DNA of 56,181 nt from assembly GCF_008124605.1 (NCBI RefSeq), contig NZ_VRYN01000006.1:1-56181 (forward strand), given 5' to 3'. A program made the position numbers and the translations under genes. Each line of letters starts with the position of its first letter. Position 1 is the stretch's first letter. The notes beneath the pieces are model-generated. The model ran no database searches. It was not told the origin of the DNA and saw only the letters and a program-made list of their open reading frames with translations. This document shows, in pieces, positions 9,123-18,798 of this stretch. The DNA is from Halobacterium salinarum DSM 3754 (lineage in GTDB: Archaea > Halobacteriota > Halobacteria > Halobacteriales > Halobacteriaceae).

Positions 9123-11012
9123 TTAATTCGTGATTTGAGGGTGGTCTCTCGACTGGGCTGTCTCGTGTGAGATGACATCCCAGTGTTCCGGTGACACCGT
9201 TTCACCGTCGAACGATCCAGCTTCGGGATACGCGGTTGTCACCAGGATCTCGGCCGTGTTCTCTAGATACTCGATCATGTGCCGAATGTGTTCCGCTGCG
9301 AGCTGTCCGATACCATCCAAAAGAATGCACGGAACCCGGTCGCCGACACTGAACGTTCGGTAGCCCGCCAGCGCCGTCACGATCCCAACCAGCTCGCGCT
9401 CCCCCTCGCTGAGAGTGTCTAAATCGGTTGTGTGGCCGTCGCGCGCCAGATTGATTTCGAATCCGACAGTGTCGTTTGCATCGGTCTTCTGGTCGAGGTA
9501 CGCCCCGTCAAAGCCGGGTGCGAACCGACCGATGATGTCCGCCATCGCTGCGTCGAACTGGTTGACGAGCTCGTTGTACTTCTGTTTCCGGCGCTGTCTG
9601 AGGGTTTCAAGCTCGTCTCGCTTCGTCTCCAGCTGTTCTTGGCGGTCGTTTCGCTTCTGCAGTTCCGCTTCGATACGCTCGAGTTCGGCTTGGGCTCGAT
9701 CCAACTTGGTTTCCGTGCTGCCGATCTTCTGCTGGATCGTTTTCAGTTCGGCGCTGTGCGATTCGCCCGCCTTCTCAGCCGCTTCGTACTCGGCTTCGCG
9801 TTGTTCGATCTCCGCCTGAAGCTCCTCGATGGTCGCTTCGATCGACCGGACCTCGTGTTGGTCCTCCTGAATATCGACGCGGAGTCGTTTGATCTCGTCT
9901 TCGAGCTCTGCCTTTTGCTGTCGCTTCGACTCGATCTCACGCGTTCGTTGCTGCATCTGAGTCACCTCCTCGGTGAGCGTGGCCCGCTGTTCCCGCAACG
10001 ATTCCTGTCGGTCACTGATCTCGTTCAGCCGCTCGGTGACCGCTTCCGCCGTGGTCTCCGCGCCGCAGACGAAACACGAGAACGTGTCCCCGGAGAGGGT
10101 GCGTTCGACGTCCGTTATGAGATCTATTTCTCCCTCGTCGATGATCGCCTTGGTGCTGCGGTGGAGATCGTCAAGCAGGTCGATTTTCACTGCTAATTCG
10201 TCGATTCGGGTCTGCTTTTCGGCGATGTCCGCCTCTGCTGTGGGGGAGTCTGGGATGTCGAGTGATTCGAGCGCCGCCTCCTTGTCGTCGAGTTGCGCTT
10301 TCCGGCGGTCGACCTGGTTTTCGAGGCGTTCGAGGCGGGCCTCCTCGCGTTCGAGATCCGACTGTTTGGCCGTCAGTTCGTCCCGGAGGGCGCGCTGATC
10401 GGTTTCTTCGTCGACCTTACGTTCGAGTTCGTCACGTGTCTCGTTGAGGTCGCGAAGCTCCCCTTGGAGCCGCGTCACTTTCTGCTGTGCCGCGGGCAGG
10501 TCCGCGGAGGCGGCTTCGGCTGCGGCGACTTCGTCTTCGAGCTCCTTGATCTCGCGTTGGAGCGCCTCGATACGCAGGTCGATGTTCTCAGTCTCAAGCG
10601 GCTTCTTCAAGAGCTCGGTCAGGCGTTCTTGGTTTTCCTCCCGCACGGCGGCACGGATGGGATTGTCCTCGCCCAGAACAGCAAACAAGCGAGCAGCGAT
10701 CTGGTCTTGGTCTCGTGTGAGATATGGCGTTCCGCTGCGCGAGATCGCGGGTTCGTCGCTGTCGGTCGCTCGCGTGAGAGAGACGGTGTACGTCTCTTCG
10801 TCGGTTTCAAGCGTGACCTTGCCGTCGTCTTCGTTCTCCATCAACGGGTGATCCTCTGTGAGCAGCCCGGTGGTTCCGATTGCGGTCTGGATCGCAGCGA
10901 GGAAACTCGATTTGCCCTGGAAGTTCGAAGCTTGAACGATGTTTGGGCCGGGGCGCAGTGTTGCCTCGCCGGAACGAATGCCACCGATGCAAGTTACATC
11001 TACGTTCCACAT
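9123..11012 (-). CDS. Archaea-specific SMC-related ATPase (Sph/Rad50-like) with zinc hook
   Basis: 629 residues from the ATG at 11012. An earlier start at 11060 lies upstream of the likely TATA element (TTTATTAT about 30 bases before 11012). The domain order is an N-terminal ATPase lobe with a Rad50-like P-loop (ASNFQGKSS), a long coiled coil very rich in E, K, R and Q, a central CxxC hook (CFVCG, Cys313 and Cys316), a second coiled coil, then a C-terminal lobe with signature LSEGERELVG and Walker B ILLDG. The usual Walker B glutamate is replaced by Gly. Members of this family pair with RdfA genes, and one such pair (RdfA/Sph3) has been reported to affect rod shape in Haloferax volcanii. Here it lies 104 bases downstream of an RdfA-like gene on the same strand. 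Confidence 0.9.
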   Translation of the reverse strand: MWNVDVTCIGGIRSGEATLRPGPNIVQASNFQGKSSFLAAIQTAIGTTGLLTEDHPLMENEDDGKVTLETDEETYTVSLTRATDSDEPAISRSGTPYLTRDQDQIAARLFAVLGEDNPIRAAVREENQERLTELLKKPLETENIDLRIEALQREIKELEDEVAAAEAASADLPAAQQKVTRLQGELRDLNETRDELERKVDEETDQRALRDELTAKQSDLEREEARLERLENQVDRRKAQLDDKEAALESLDIPDSPTAEADIAEKQTRIDELAVKIDLLDDLHRSTKAIIDEGEIDLITDVERTLSGDTFSCFVCGAETTAEAVTERLNEISDRQESLREQRATLTEEVTQMQQRTREIESKRQQKAELEDEIKRLRVDIQEDQHEVRSIEATIEELQAEIEQREAEYEAAEKAGESHSAELKTIQQKIGSTETKLDRAQAELERIEAELQKRNDRQEQLETKRDELETLRQRRKQKYNELVNQFDAAMADIIGRFAPGFDGAYLDQKTDANDTVGFEINLARDGHTTDLDTLSEGERELVGIVTALAGYRTFSVGDRVPCILLDGIGQLAAEHIRHMIEYLENTAEILVTTAYPEAGSFDGETVSPEHWDVISHETAQSRDHPQITN

Positions 11013-11116
11013 ACTCTGAGTTCTAGTTAGATCGATAATAAAAGGAGCGATGTTATACACTCACTAGATGATCCGAGCCGCGGAAACAATAGCGTACTAA
11101 CAATAACCGGGGCGTT

Positions 11117-11746
11117 CTAGGCCACGTCGGAATGGGCTCGACAGATGAACCCACGTGTTCGTGCACGGCTGAGCCGGGTCTGCGTAGAACACCCGTCAAC
11201 GTGGCACTGGAGAATAATCTGTGTTCGTACAGTGGCGTCCGCGCCGTTCGGAAGCTCTCCCTTTCGGTCAAGGGATTGGAGCACGTCTTCGATGTTCGTC
11301 CGCATCGTGTCCCGCGCGTATTCGATCTTATCCGATTCCCAGTCGCTGTTCGAGCGCTGTTTGCTTTTGTTCGCGCCGAGACACTGGGTGAGATGGCGGT
11401 ACATCGTTGATCGCGTGGCGAAGTCGGTGGTGAGCTCCGTTCCGTCGATCCCGTCGTCCGCGAGGTCGTCGATGATTTCGCCGCGCGTCACCGCGTCGTC
11501 TGATTGGAGGGCATCGTACTCTGATTGGATGTGGACGTCGATCGCCTTTCGGTTGTGGCTGTCGTAAACCGATTTCAGCAGCTCCGTGTTGAACCAATCC
11601 GTAAGCGGTCGTGTAGCAGTCTCAGGGAAGCCGTGGTCACCAACCCAGCGTGCCGCGAGTTCCTCGTCGAATCCGTCTTCGATGGCGCGCTCCCCCAAGT
11701 CGTAGGTGGCGATCGTGCGCCCGATCTTACAGCAGTGGTCCGTCAT
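11117..11746 (-). CDS. rdfA: RdfA-like (rod-determining factor family) protein
   Basis: 209 residues from the ATG at 11746. It shows the family layout as I know it: a short N-terminal motif (KIGRTIATYDLG), a helical middle with FNTELL and a charged segment (SKQRSNSDWESDKIEYARDTM), and a C-terminal zinc-ribbon-like end with Cys/His residues (QCHVDGCSTQ then FICRAH). It lies directly upstream of the SMC-like gene on the same strand, which is the usual gene pair. The Haloferax volcanii member is reported to be needed for rod cells. This copy sits next to an integrase, so it may be an accessory paralogue with another job. Family assignment is from pattern memory. Confidence 0.75.
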   Translation of the reverse strand: MTDHCCKIGRTIATYDLGERAIEDGFDEELAARWVGDHGFPETATRPLTDWFNTELLKSVYDSHNRKAIDVHIQSEYDALQSDDAVTRGEIIDDLADDGIDGTELTTDFATRSTMYRHLTQCLGANKSKQRSNSDWESDKIEYARDTMRTNIEDVLQSLDRKGELPNGADATVRTQIILQCHVDGCSTQTRLSRARTRGFICRAHSDVA

Positions 11747-12350
11747 GGTCGTCTCGGCATGCTTCGTTCTCTGTATTCAAACCTGCTGATCAGAGATTGT
11801 GCGAATCATCCACGCGTTATTCGGGCCATCACAGCCCAAATGACGCTCCACCCGAGCGACCAGTAGACCATCCCTGATCCCGGTGTGCGTTTCGACCTTG
11901 GCGCGTTGTTTGATGTGCTCAAATTCACCGAGCAGACAACGAATAAATCCGAGAGTGTCGTGCAAAAGACATTCAAAGCAGTGCCTGCAGCTATCTGTAC
12001 ACATAATTTAGTCGTATCAGGAGTGGTTACATGCCTTTTTTGAGTACTTCAAACACTCACGGGATGCAGATTTCCATCCTCAATTATCAAAATCTTGTAC
12101 TGCTAGGACATCGTTAAAGCCTCGTTTCACCAGTTACTGTGCGATACCCGTCTACAATGTGTATAATCGACCGTTTTAGAGAACCAACCAGCGGTACTTG
12201 GTCACGGGCCCACCGGAGGCGGAATCGCTTGTACAAGGCGAAAGACTCCACAATAGTGCCATCTCACGATCAAGGACGGTGTTTTTGATAGTTTCAATCC
12301 CTGGCCGTGTATTCACGGGAGTATAAACAGTTGCTATCCATACGAGTAGT
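11747..12350. other. Divergent region between rdfA and arcR
   Basis: About 600 bases without a convincing gene. A Cys-rich minus-strand frame at 11777-12004 has no family resemblance and was left out. The right part, AT-rich from about 12010 to 12180, probably holds the arcR promoter (GTGTATAATCG near 12160). Confidence 0.4.
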
Positions 12351-13142
12351 ATGGACCCAGAAGCCGCCAACAACGGTGAGCCGCGACGGATAACATCCGT
12401 TCTCAACGCGGTCGAAATCATCGACGCGATCAAAGAACACCGCGGGATAACGCTCCAAGAGTTGACCACCGAACTCGACCTGACGAAAGCGACGATTCAC
12501 ACGTACATGGCGACCCTGCGGCAAGTCGGAATCGTCGAACAAGACGGGGACGGAACGTACCAGCTTGGGGATTGGTTCGTTCCGGTCTCGAACTATGCCC
12601 GAAACAGTACTGATCTCTACCGGCTCGGACGCGAAGAGATCGACAAGTTGGCGACCCAGACTCGGCACACGGCTCACCTCGTCACGGAGTCAGACGGCCG
12701 CCAGATCGTCCTCTACGAATCGATGGGCGAGGAGTCAGTGACCACCGAGTATCACCTCCGAATGCGGGAGACGCCACGGAAACTCCACACCAGTGCGGCG
12801 GGCAAATCGATACTCGCGTTCCTGCCCGAGGGCCGTCGGGAGACGTTGATCTCGGAGATCGAGTTCGGCACGGAGTCGTCCACCCCGATCGGCAGCCCTG
12901 ATGCCCTCCGCGAGCAACTGGCGACCGTCCGCGATCAGGGATACGCGATCAACGACGAGGAGGAGATCCATGGCATCAGATCGATCGGCGCACCGATTCG
13001 TGGCCGAACGGAGGACGTCGCGGGCGCAGTGAGCGTTACCGCACCGAAGACCCGGCTGCAGAACGCGGAGTTCGCGGGGGAAGTCCCCGCACTCGTGATG
13101 GAAGCCGCAAACATAATCGAGGTGAGGTTAGAGACAGCGTAG
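12351..13142 (+). CDS. arcR: IclR-family transcriptional regulator of arginine fermentation
   Basis: 263 residues. The N-terminal winged helix (about 15-75) contains ITLQELTTELDLTKATIHTYMATL. The C-terminal IclR ligand-binding domain has the typical end of the family (GYAINDEEEIHGIRSIGAPIRG and AGAVSVTAP). It directly precedes arcA on the same strand, the arcR-A-C-B order known from Halobacterium salinarum, where ArcR is thought to control the pathway. The ATG at 12351 follows GAGTAGT with no room for a long leader. Confidence 0.93.
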   Translation: MDPEAANNGEPRRITSVLNAVEIIDAIKEHRGITLQELTTELDLTKATIHTYMATLRQVGIVEQDGDGTYQLGDWFVPVSNYARNSTDLYRLGREEIDKLATQTRHTAHLVTESDGRQIVLYESMGEESVTTEYHLRMRETPRKLHTSAAGKSILAFLPEGRRETLISEIEFGTESSTPIGSPDALREQLATVRDQGYAINDEEEIHGIRSIGAPIRGRTEDVAGAVSVTAPKTRLQNAEFAGEVPALVMEAANIIEVRLETA

Positions 13143-13220
13143 CCGCCGCGTGTCATAAACATCGGTATATTTTGGCGACGGCTTTATCAGGCTATATCCA
13201 GAATACTCAACTGAATTCCC

Positions 13221-14681
13221 ATGAGTAGTGAATCACCGGAGTCCGTAGATGACAGCACGAAGGTGCAGGCGACCGCCGAATGGGACCCGCTCCAAGCGGT
13301 CCGGATGCACCTCCCGGGGGCCGAAACGTTCGTTGGCATCATGGACCCCGAGCCGAACCTGTTTCTGAACGACTTCTCGCTTGTCGACGCCCAACAGGAG
13401 CATCTGAGTCTCAGCCAGGACCTGGAGGCGGCGCTTCCAGCATCGAACCCGATCCATTATCTCCACGACGATCTCGCCAACGGCAACGGCATGAACGCAC
13501 TGCTCTCCTCGCGAGTCAACTTCGATCTCAGTGAACTCGGAGAGGACGAGCAGGTCAACCGGCGCGACAAGATGTGGGCACGGCTGCACGAGCTCAGCCC
13601 ACATACGCAGATCCAGGCCGTGCTCGGGAACGCCGAGGTCATCCGGCACCACTCCCACTCCGACGAGGAGGTTCCTGGCTCGAACCCGGACCGCTGGGAC
13701 ACGACGAGTGTGCAGTTGGAGCAGCCGCTCACGAACATGTACTTCCAGCGTGACCAGCAGTTCGTCACGCAAAACGGCGTCGTGCTCTGCTCGATGAAAG
13801 AGGACACGCGCAAACCGGAGGTCGACATCGCTCGCGCGTCCTGGGAGGCCCTCGACGGGGACGAATTCGACGTCGACATCGTCGCCGACATGAGCCAGGT
13901 TCGGGAACACGACGTAACGGAGCACGTCCCCGAGCGCGACGACATCCAAGAGACGGAAGTGCTCGTTGAGGGCGGTGACTTCTATCCGGCTGGCGAGTTC
14001 TCGCTGCTCGGTGTCTCGGCGAAGATTCCCGAAGGAGAGGCGTACCCGAAACACGACATCGCCGAGGATGACACCGAGTACGTCCATCGGACCACGTACG
14101 CCGCAGGTCACCGACTCCTGATGGACGACGCCTTCGGATCCGAGGAAGTCGGCCTCGTTCGTGCGCCGTTCGAAGCCGCACAGGCCCACAAGGACGACGA
14201 CAACGGGGAAGTCGAGATGGACATCATGCACCTCGACACGTGGTTCAACTTCGTCGACGACGATCTCGTTGTCGCCCACAAGGAACTCGTGGAGAACACG
14301 ACGCTTGACGTGTACGCACGAACCCACGGCGGCGAGAAGCCGTACACGCTGGAACGACCCGACGTGAACTTCGGGGAGTACCTGCGCGAGAAGGGCTTCG
14401 AAATCGTCGACGTGTACGACTACGTTGACCCGTCCCATCCGGACACCGACATGGCGTTGAAGGCCATCACGAACTTCCTGACGGTTGGGCCACGGAAGAT
14501 CCTGCCAGTCCGCTTCTCCGACGACGACGACGGCGTGATGAAGCAGTTCATCGATGGGATCCAGGAGGACTACGATGTCACGGTCATTCCGGACGGAGAG
14601 GGGCGCAAGATCATCAACCTCCGTGCGGGCTACGGGGCGATCCACTGTATGACGACGCCGCTTCGACGCACTCCGGAATAG
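13221..14681 (+). CDS. arcA: Arginine deiminase
   Basis: 486 residues. It hydrolyses L-arginine to citrulline and ammonia, the first step of arginine fermentation. Guanidino-modifying-enzyme residues are visible: the acid/glycine motif VEGGDF, the catalytic histidine in MHLDTWF, and the nucleophile Cys476 in AIHCMTTPL near the C-terminus. The protein is longer and more acidic than bacterial ADI (about 410 residues), as in Halobacterium. A TATA-like TTTATC lies about 40 bases before the ATG. arcC and arcB follow on the same strand. Confidence 0.97.
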   Translation: MSSESPESVDDSTKVQATAEWDPLQAVRMHLPGAETFVGIMDPEPNLFLNDFSLVDAQQEHLSLSQDLEAALPASNPIHYLHDDLANGNGMNALLSSRVNFDLSELGEDEQVNRRDKMWARLHELSPHTQIQAVLGNAEVIRHHSHSDEEVPGSNPDRWDTTSVQLEQPLTNMYFQRDQQFVTQNGVVLCSMKEDTRKPEVDIARASWEALDGDEFDVDIVADMSQVREHDVTEHVPERDDIQETEVLVEGGDFYPAGEFSLLGVSAKIPEGEAYPKHDIAEDDTEYVHRTTYAAGHRLLMDDAFGSEEVGLVRAPFEAAQAHKDDDNGEVEMDIMHLDTWFNFVDDDLVVAHKELVENTTLDVYARTHGGEKPYTLERPDVNFGEYLREKGFEIVDVYDYVDPSHPDTDMALKAITNFLTVGPRKILPVRFSDDDDGVMKQFIDGIQEDYDVTVIPDGEGRKIINLRAGYGAIHCMTTPLRRTPE

Positions 14682-14919
14682 CGGTCGACGCGGGCATCGG
14701 GAGTAGGCACGTCCACCGCGGTTGGGCTCTTCTTTGACTGCGTGTGTCTGCGGTGTACCGGGCACGTTCGTTCCGGCGGTGGGACGTTCACTGTGTTCTG
14801 CGGTCCGTGGCTGATCCGTTTCGTGTCAGTGCTGCGCTGTATCGCGGCTTCTGCACGGGGTCGACGGGTGGGAACCGGCGCAAGAGTTTTTGCGTCACCC
14901 GTGTAACTACGAGGCACCC

Positions 14920-15843
14920 ATGAGTTACACCGTTGTAGCTCTGGGTGGGAACGCCCTACTCAGAGGTGGCGAAGGATCAATCCAGGACCAGCGAGACACG
15001 ATCGAGCAGACTGTCCCCCACTTCGTGGATCTCTACGAACGCGGACACGAACTCGTCTTCACTCACGGCAACGGCCCACAGGTCGGACAGCTCCTGTTGC
15101 AGAACGAGGAGGCGGAGTCCGCCGCCGAGAAACCGCTGGACGTGCTCGGTGCCGAGTCACAGGCCCAGATCGGATACCTCCTCCAGCAGCAGCTCCGCGA
15201 AGAGCTCGGTGAAACACCGGCGACGGTCATCACACAGACGATCGTCGACGAGGACGACCCGGCGTTCGACGATCCGACCAAGCGCATCGGTCCGTTCTAC
15301 GACGAGGACGAAGCCTCAGAGAAGGACTTCCCTGTCAAGGAGGGCACCGACGGCGACGGCAACGTGGGATACCGGCGGGTCGTTCCGTCCCCGAAGCCGG
15401 TCGACATCGTTGAGGCAGAACACATCAAGACGCTCGTCGAAACCGGGAAGCCGGTCATCAGCAGCGGCGGCGGTGGCGTTCCGGTCGTCGAAGACGGTGA
15501 CAGCCTGACTGGTGTTGCGGCCGTCATCGACAAGGATCGTGCTGCCCAGTCGCTTGCGACCGACATCGGTGCCGATGAGTTCCTCGTGTTGACCGACGTC
15601 GATGCGGTCTACCGGAACTTCGGCACCGAGGATGAGGAGGAACTCAGCGAACTCACAACCGAGGAAGCGGCGGACATGCTTGCCGCCGGAGAGTTCGGTG
15701 AGGGGAGCATGGCGCCGAAAGTCGAAGCGTGCATCGAGTTCGTCGAAAGCGGCGGTGACCGTGCGATCATCACGAAGCCGGAGACCGCAACCGAGGCGCT
15801 CGATGGGGCGGCCGGCACGACAGTCGTGCCAGCCGACGAGTGA
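14920..15843 (+). CDS. arcC: Carbamate kinase
   Basis: 307 residues from the ATG at 14920. An in-frame start at 14890 would add ten residues before the conserved beginning YTVVALGGNALL. It makes ATP from carbamoyl phosphate and ADP, the energy-yielding step of the pathway. Amino-acid-kinase motifs are present: GGNAL, THGNGPQVG, the ISSGGGGVPV loop, and GSMAPKVEACIEF near the end. The 238-base spacer before it holds a promoter-like GAGTTTTTGC and suggests independent transcription from arcA. arcB starts 56 bases downstream. Confidence 0.96.
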   Translation: MSYTVVALGGNALLRGGEGSIQDQRDTIEQTVPHFVDLYERGHELVFTHGNGPQVGQLLLQNEEAESAAEKPLDVLGAESQAQIGYLLQQQLREELGETPATVITQTIVDEDDPAFDDPTKRIGPFYDEDEASEKDFPVKEGTDGDGNVGYRRVVPSPKPVDIVEAEHIKTLVETGKPVISSGGGGVPVVEDGDSLTGVAAVIDKDRAAQSLATDIGADEFLVLTDVDAVYRNFGTEDEEELSELTTEEAADMLAAGEFGEGSMAPKVEACIEFVESGGDRAIITKPETATEALDGAAGTTVVPADE

Positions 15844-15899
15844 CCGCGAGTTGGGAACAGTCGAAGGATTAAATAGTCGACCCGGAGATACACAACACG

Positions 15900-16787
15900 A
15901 TGGAGCATCTAGTAGACATCAACGACGTCGAGAGCGAAGAGATCGAACAGCTGCTTGACCTGGCGGCGAGCATGAAGGAGAACCCGGGCGAGTTCTCCGG
16001 CGTGATGGACAACAAGTCTCTCGTGATGTTGTTCGCGAAGCCGTCGACGCGAACACGGCTGTCCTTCGAGACGGGAATGACCCAACTCGGTGGGCACGGC
16101 ATCTTCTTCGAGATGGGGTCCTCGCAGCTCAGCCGCGGGGAGCCGATCTCCGACGTGAGCCAGGTGATGTCCCGGTACGAGGACGCCATCATGGCTCGGT
16201 TGTTCGAGCACGACGAGATGATGGAGCTTGCTGAGAACGCGGACGTGCCAGTCGTCAACGGGCTGACCGACTTCCTGCACCCGTGTCAGGCGCTCACCGA
16301 CATGTTCACGATGCAGGAGAAAGACCGCCTCGATACGCTTGCGTTCGTCGGGGACGGAAACAACGTCGCCCACTCCCTGATGCAGGCGTCCGCGAAGATG
16401 GGCGTCGACTGTCGGATCGCGACACCCGAGGGAATGGAGCCCGACGAGGAGATCCAGGACCGTGTCAGCGACGCCAACGTGACCGTCACCAACGATCCCT
16501 ACGAGGCGGTTGATGGCGCGACCGCAGTCTACGGCGACGTGTTCGTCAGCATGGGCGAAGAGGAGCAGCGCGAGGAGAAGCTCGCCGAGTTCGACGGGTT
16601 CCAGATCGATCAGGATCTCATGGACGCCGCCCGCGACGACGCGATCTTCATGCATTGTCTCCCGGCCCACCGTGGCGAAGAGGTCACGGCGGAGGTCGCC
16701 GACGGTCCGCAGTCGGTGATCTTTGACCAGGCCGAAAACCGCATGCACGTGCAGAAGGCCATCGTCCACACGCTCGTCAACCAATAA
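15900..16787 (+). CDS. arcB: Ornithine carbamoyltransferase (catabolic)
   Basis: 295 residues. In the arc pathway it runs in reverse, splitting citrulline with phosphate into ornithine and carbamoyl phosphate. The carbamoyl-phosphate motif STRTRLSFE, the HPCQALTD motif and the catalytic-cysteine motif HCLPAHRGEEV are all visible, which separates it from aspartate transcarbamoylase. The leader has TTAAATAG about 30 bases before the ATG. Its place after arcC supports the catabolic role. Confidence 0.96.
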   Translation: MEHLVDINDVESEEIEQLLDLAASMKENPGEFSGVMDNKSLVMLFAKPSTRTRLSFETGMTQLGGHGIFFEMGSSQLSRGEPISDVSQVMSRYEDAIMARLFEHDEMMELAENADVPVVNGLTDFLHPCQALTDMFTMQEKDRLDTLAFVGDGNNVAHSLMQASAKMGVDCRIATPEGMEPDEEIQDRVSDANVTVTNDPYEAVDGATAVYGDVFVSMGEEEQREEKLAEFDGFQIDQDLMDAARDDAIFMHCLPAHRGEEVTAEVADGPQSVIFDQAENRMHVQKAIVHTLVNQ

Positions 16788-17190
16788 CTGCATCGACCTC
16801 ACTGCTTTTTTGTTGCCGTATGCGCTGTGTGAATGGCCAGCGTGAGCGGGACTTGTGGAACAAGCCGCGGTAGTAGTACGGAGGCGCTCATTAGTCTTGC
16901 CCACTGGCAGTGGTGTGATGAGCCGGCCTAGGTGTTTGACGTTGGCCAGCAGTGAGCTGACTCAGATGCCCCGAGCATCATATATGAATTATAATAATTA
17001 TTGCTAGCTGTGGAGTTTGTAGACAATAATTTATCTGAGAATAGGATTAACTACGGCCGTAGGAATTGGCGGTAGCTTTATCCTACCCAGGGAATAACGC
17101 CAACACGTAGGAGAATAAGAGATGCTCCTGACGCCACAAACGGCAGCTGATGGATCGCCAACTAAAATGAAAACAAACAAATAATTACCA
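16788..17190. promoter_or_regulatory. Intergenic region with palindromes ahead of the arc antiporter
   Basis: A T6 run (16806-16811) just after arcB is a plausible transcription stop. The region around 16980-17045 is AT-rich. It is followed by a perfect 12-bp palindrome CTACGGCCGTAG (17051-17062) enclosed by arms TAGGAT (17042-17047) and ATCCTA (17080-17085). The palindrome lies about 130 bases before the antiporter ATG and is a candidate operator, possibly for ArcR. No gene is present. Confidence 0.45.
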
Positions 17191-18648
17191 ATGGTAGAAT
17201 TCGAACCGAGAAGTTACGAGGACTTTGATCCGGAGAAACGACCGTCGTTCGGACAAGCGCTCCTCCCGATCGCTGGGATGATTACGTTCCTGGCCGTCGG
17301 TATCGTTCTTTTGGGCCTTGACGCCCAAATGCCCCTGCTTTGGGGGATCGCCTTCACTGGTGTGATCGCACGATACGGCTGGGGATACACGTGGGACGAA
17401 CTCTTCGACGGGATTTCAAACAGCATTGTCATGGGATTGGGGGCGATATTTATCCTGTTTATTATCTACATGCTGATCGCGTCCTGGGTTGATGCTGGGA
17501 CGATCCCGTTCATCATGTACTGGGGGCTGGAGTTCCTCACACCGGCGGTCTTCGTTCCGTTGGCAGCGCTCCTTTCGTTCGTGGTTGCGACGGCAATCGG
17601 TTCCTCATGGACGACAGCCGGCTCGCTCGGTATCGCGCTGGTCGGCATTGGCTCCGGACTCGGGATCCCAGCGCCGCTGACTGCGGGTGCGATCCTCTCC
17701 GGCGTGTACATGGGCGACAAGCAGTCGCCGCTTTCCGACACTACACTGCTCGCCTCGGGTGTCAGTGACGTTGACCTCTGGGATCACGTGCGCGGGATGT
17801 TCCCGAACACTATCATCGTTGGGGTTATCTCTCTTGCACTCTACGCCGTCCTCGGGTTGATGGCAGAGACCGGTGGCACTGGTGGTACAGGCGCGGAAGT
17901 CGCACAGATCCAGGGCGGTCTGGCAGGCACATACACGCTTTCTGTCCTGGTGTTGCTCCCGCTGGTCATTACCTTCGGGTTGGCGATCAAGGGGTACCCC
18001 GCGCTGCCGTCGCTCGGTGCCGGCGTGTTCTCCGCGGCAGGCGTCTCGATCCTCATCCAGGGTCGTGGGTTCGCTGAGGCATGGCAGATCATCTATAGCG
18101 GAACAGGACCGAAGACGGGTGTCGACCTCGTTAACAACCTCCTCAGTACCGGTGGGCTTGAAGGGTCGATCTGGGTTATTACCATTGTCTTCGGTGCCCT
18201 CTCGATCGGAGGTATACTTGAGGCGACAGGCGTATTGTCGGTTATAGCGCACAACACTGCAAAAGCTGTCGATAGTGTCGGAGGGGCAACTCTTGTCACC
18301 GCGCTCGGCCCGCTCGTGATCAACGCACTCACTGCGGACCAGTACATGTCCATCGTTATCCCTGGCATGACGTTCCGCGACCTCAACGACGAGTACGATC
18401 TCGACGGAACGAGCCTGTCCCGGACCCTCGAAGAGACTGGGACTGTCTCGGAGCCGATGATTCCGTGGAACTCCGGTGGCGTGTTCATGGCCAGTGCGCT
18501 CGGGGTGCCCGTGTTGAGTTATCTGCCGTACTACTTCGTGGGGATTCTCTCGCCCATCCTGGTTGTTATCATGGGTTTCACCGGCTGGAAGATGTACATG
18601 AAAGACCCCGAGGAGTCACCCGAAGAGTCGGCCGATACGGCCGCATAA
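17191..18648 (+). CDS. arcD: NhaC-family antiporter, probable arginine/ornithine antiporter
   Basis: 485 residues with about a dozen hydrophobic spans. NhaC features include [46 protein letters not shown] and [16 protein letters not shown]. NhaC relatives include Na+/H+ antiporters, but this gene directly follows arcRACB. Arginine fermenters need arginine-ornithine exchange, and in halophiles this exchanger is reported to be of the NhaC type. The substrate is therefore inferred from context. The ATG follows an A-rich leader. A T6 run at 18682-18687 after the stop may end transcription. Confidence 0.85.
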
Positions 18649-18681
18649 CGTCGGCGTCTCGGATCCGGTCTTCGAGCCGTC

Positions 18682-18687
18682 TTTTTT
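18682..18687 (+). terminator. T-run after arcD
   Basis: A run of six T residues 34 bases after the antiporter stop, following a GC-rich stretch. Oligo-T tracts serve as archaeal transcription termination signals. No strong hairpin seen. Confidence 0.4.
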
Positions 18688-18798
18688 ACTAGTCCGTACG
18701 GAAGACACCGGCGCTCCTGTGTCGTTCTTACAGCGATCGTAGTAGCTGCCAACCGAGTTTCACGGACCTCAAAACCGATTCAACGATGTCCAGCGCGG

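Noticed and set aside
11777-12004. Cys-rich minus-strand frame of 75 codons between rdfA and arcR
   Set aside because: No resemblance to known proteins, no promoter-like start, and overlapping frames look equally random.
13233-14765. Long minus-strand frame (510 codons) opposite arcA
   Set aside because: It is the mirror of a strongly conserved gene; such antisense frames are common in GC-rich halophile DNA because stop codons are rare. No protein family resemblance.
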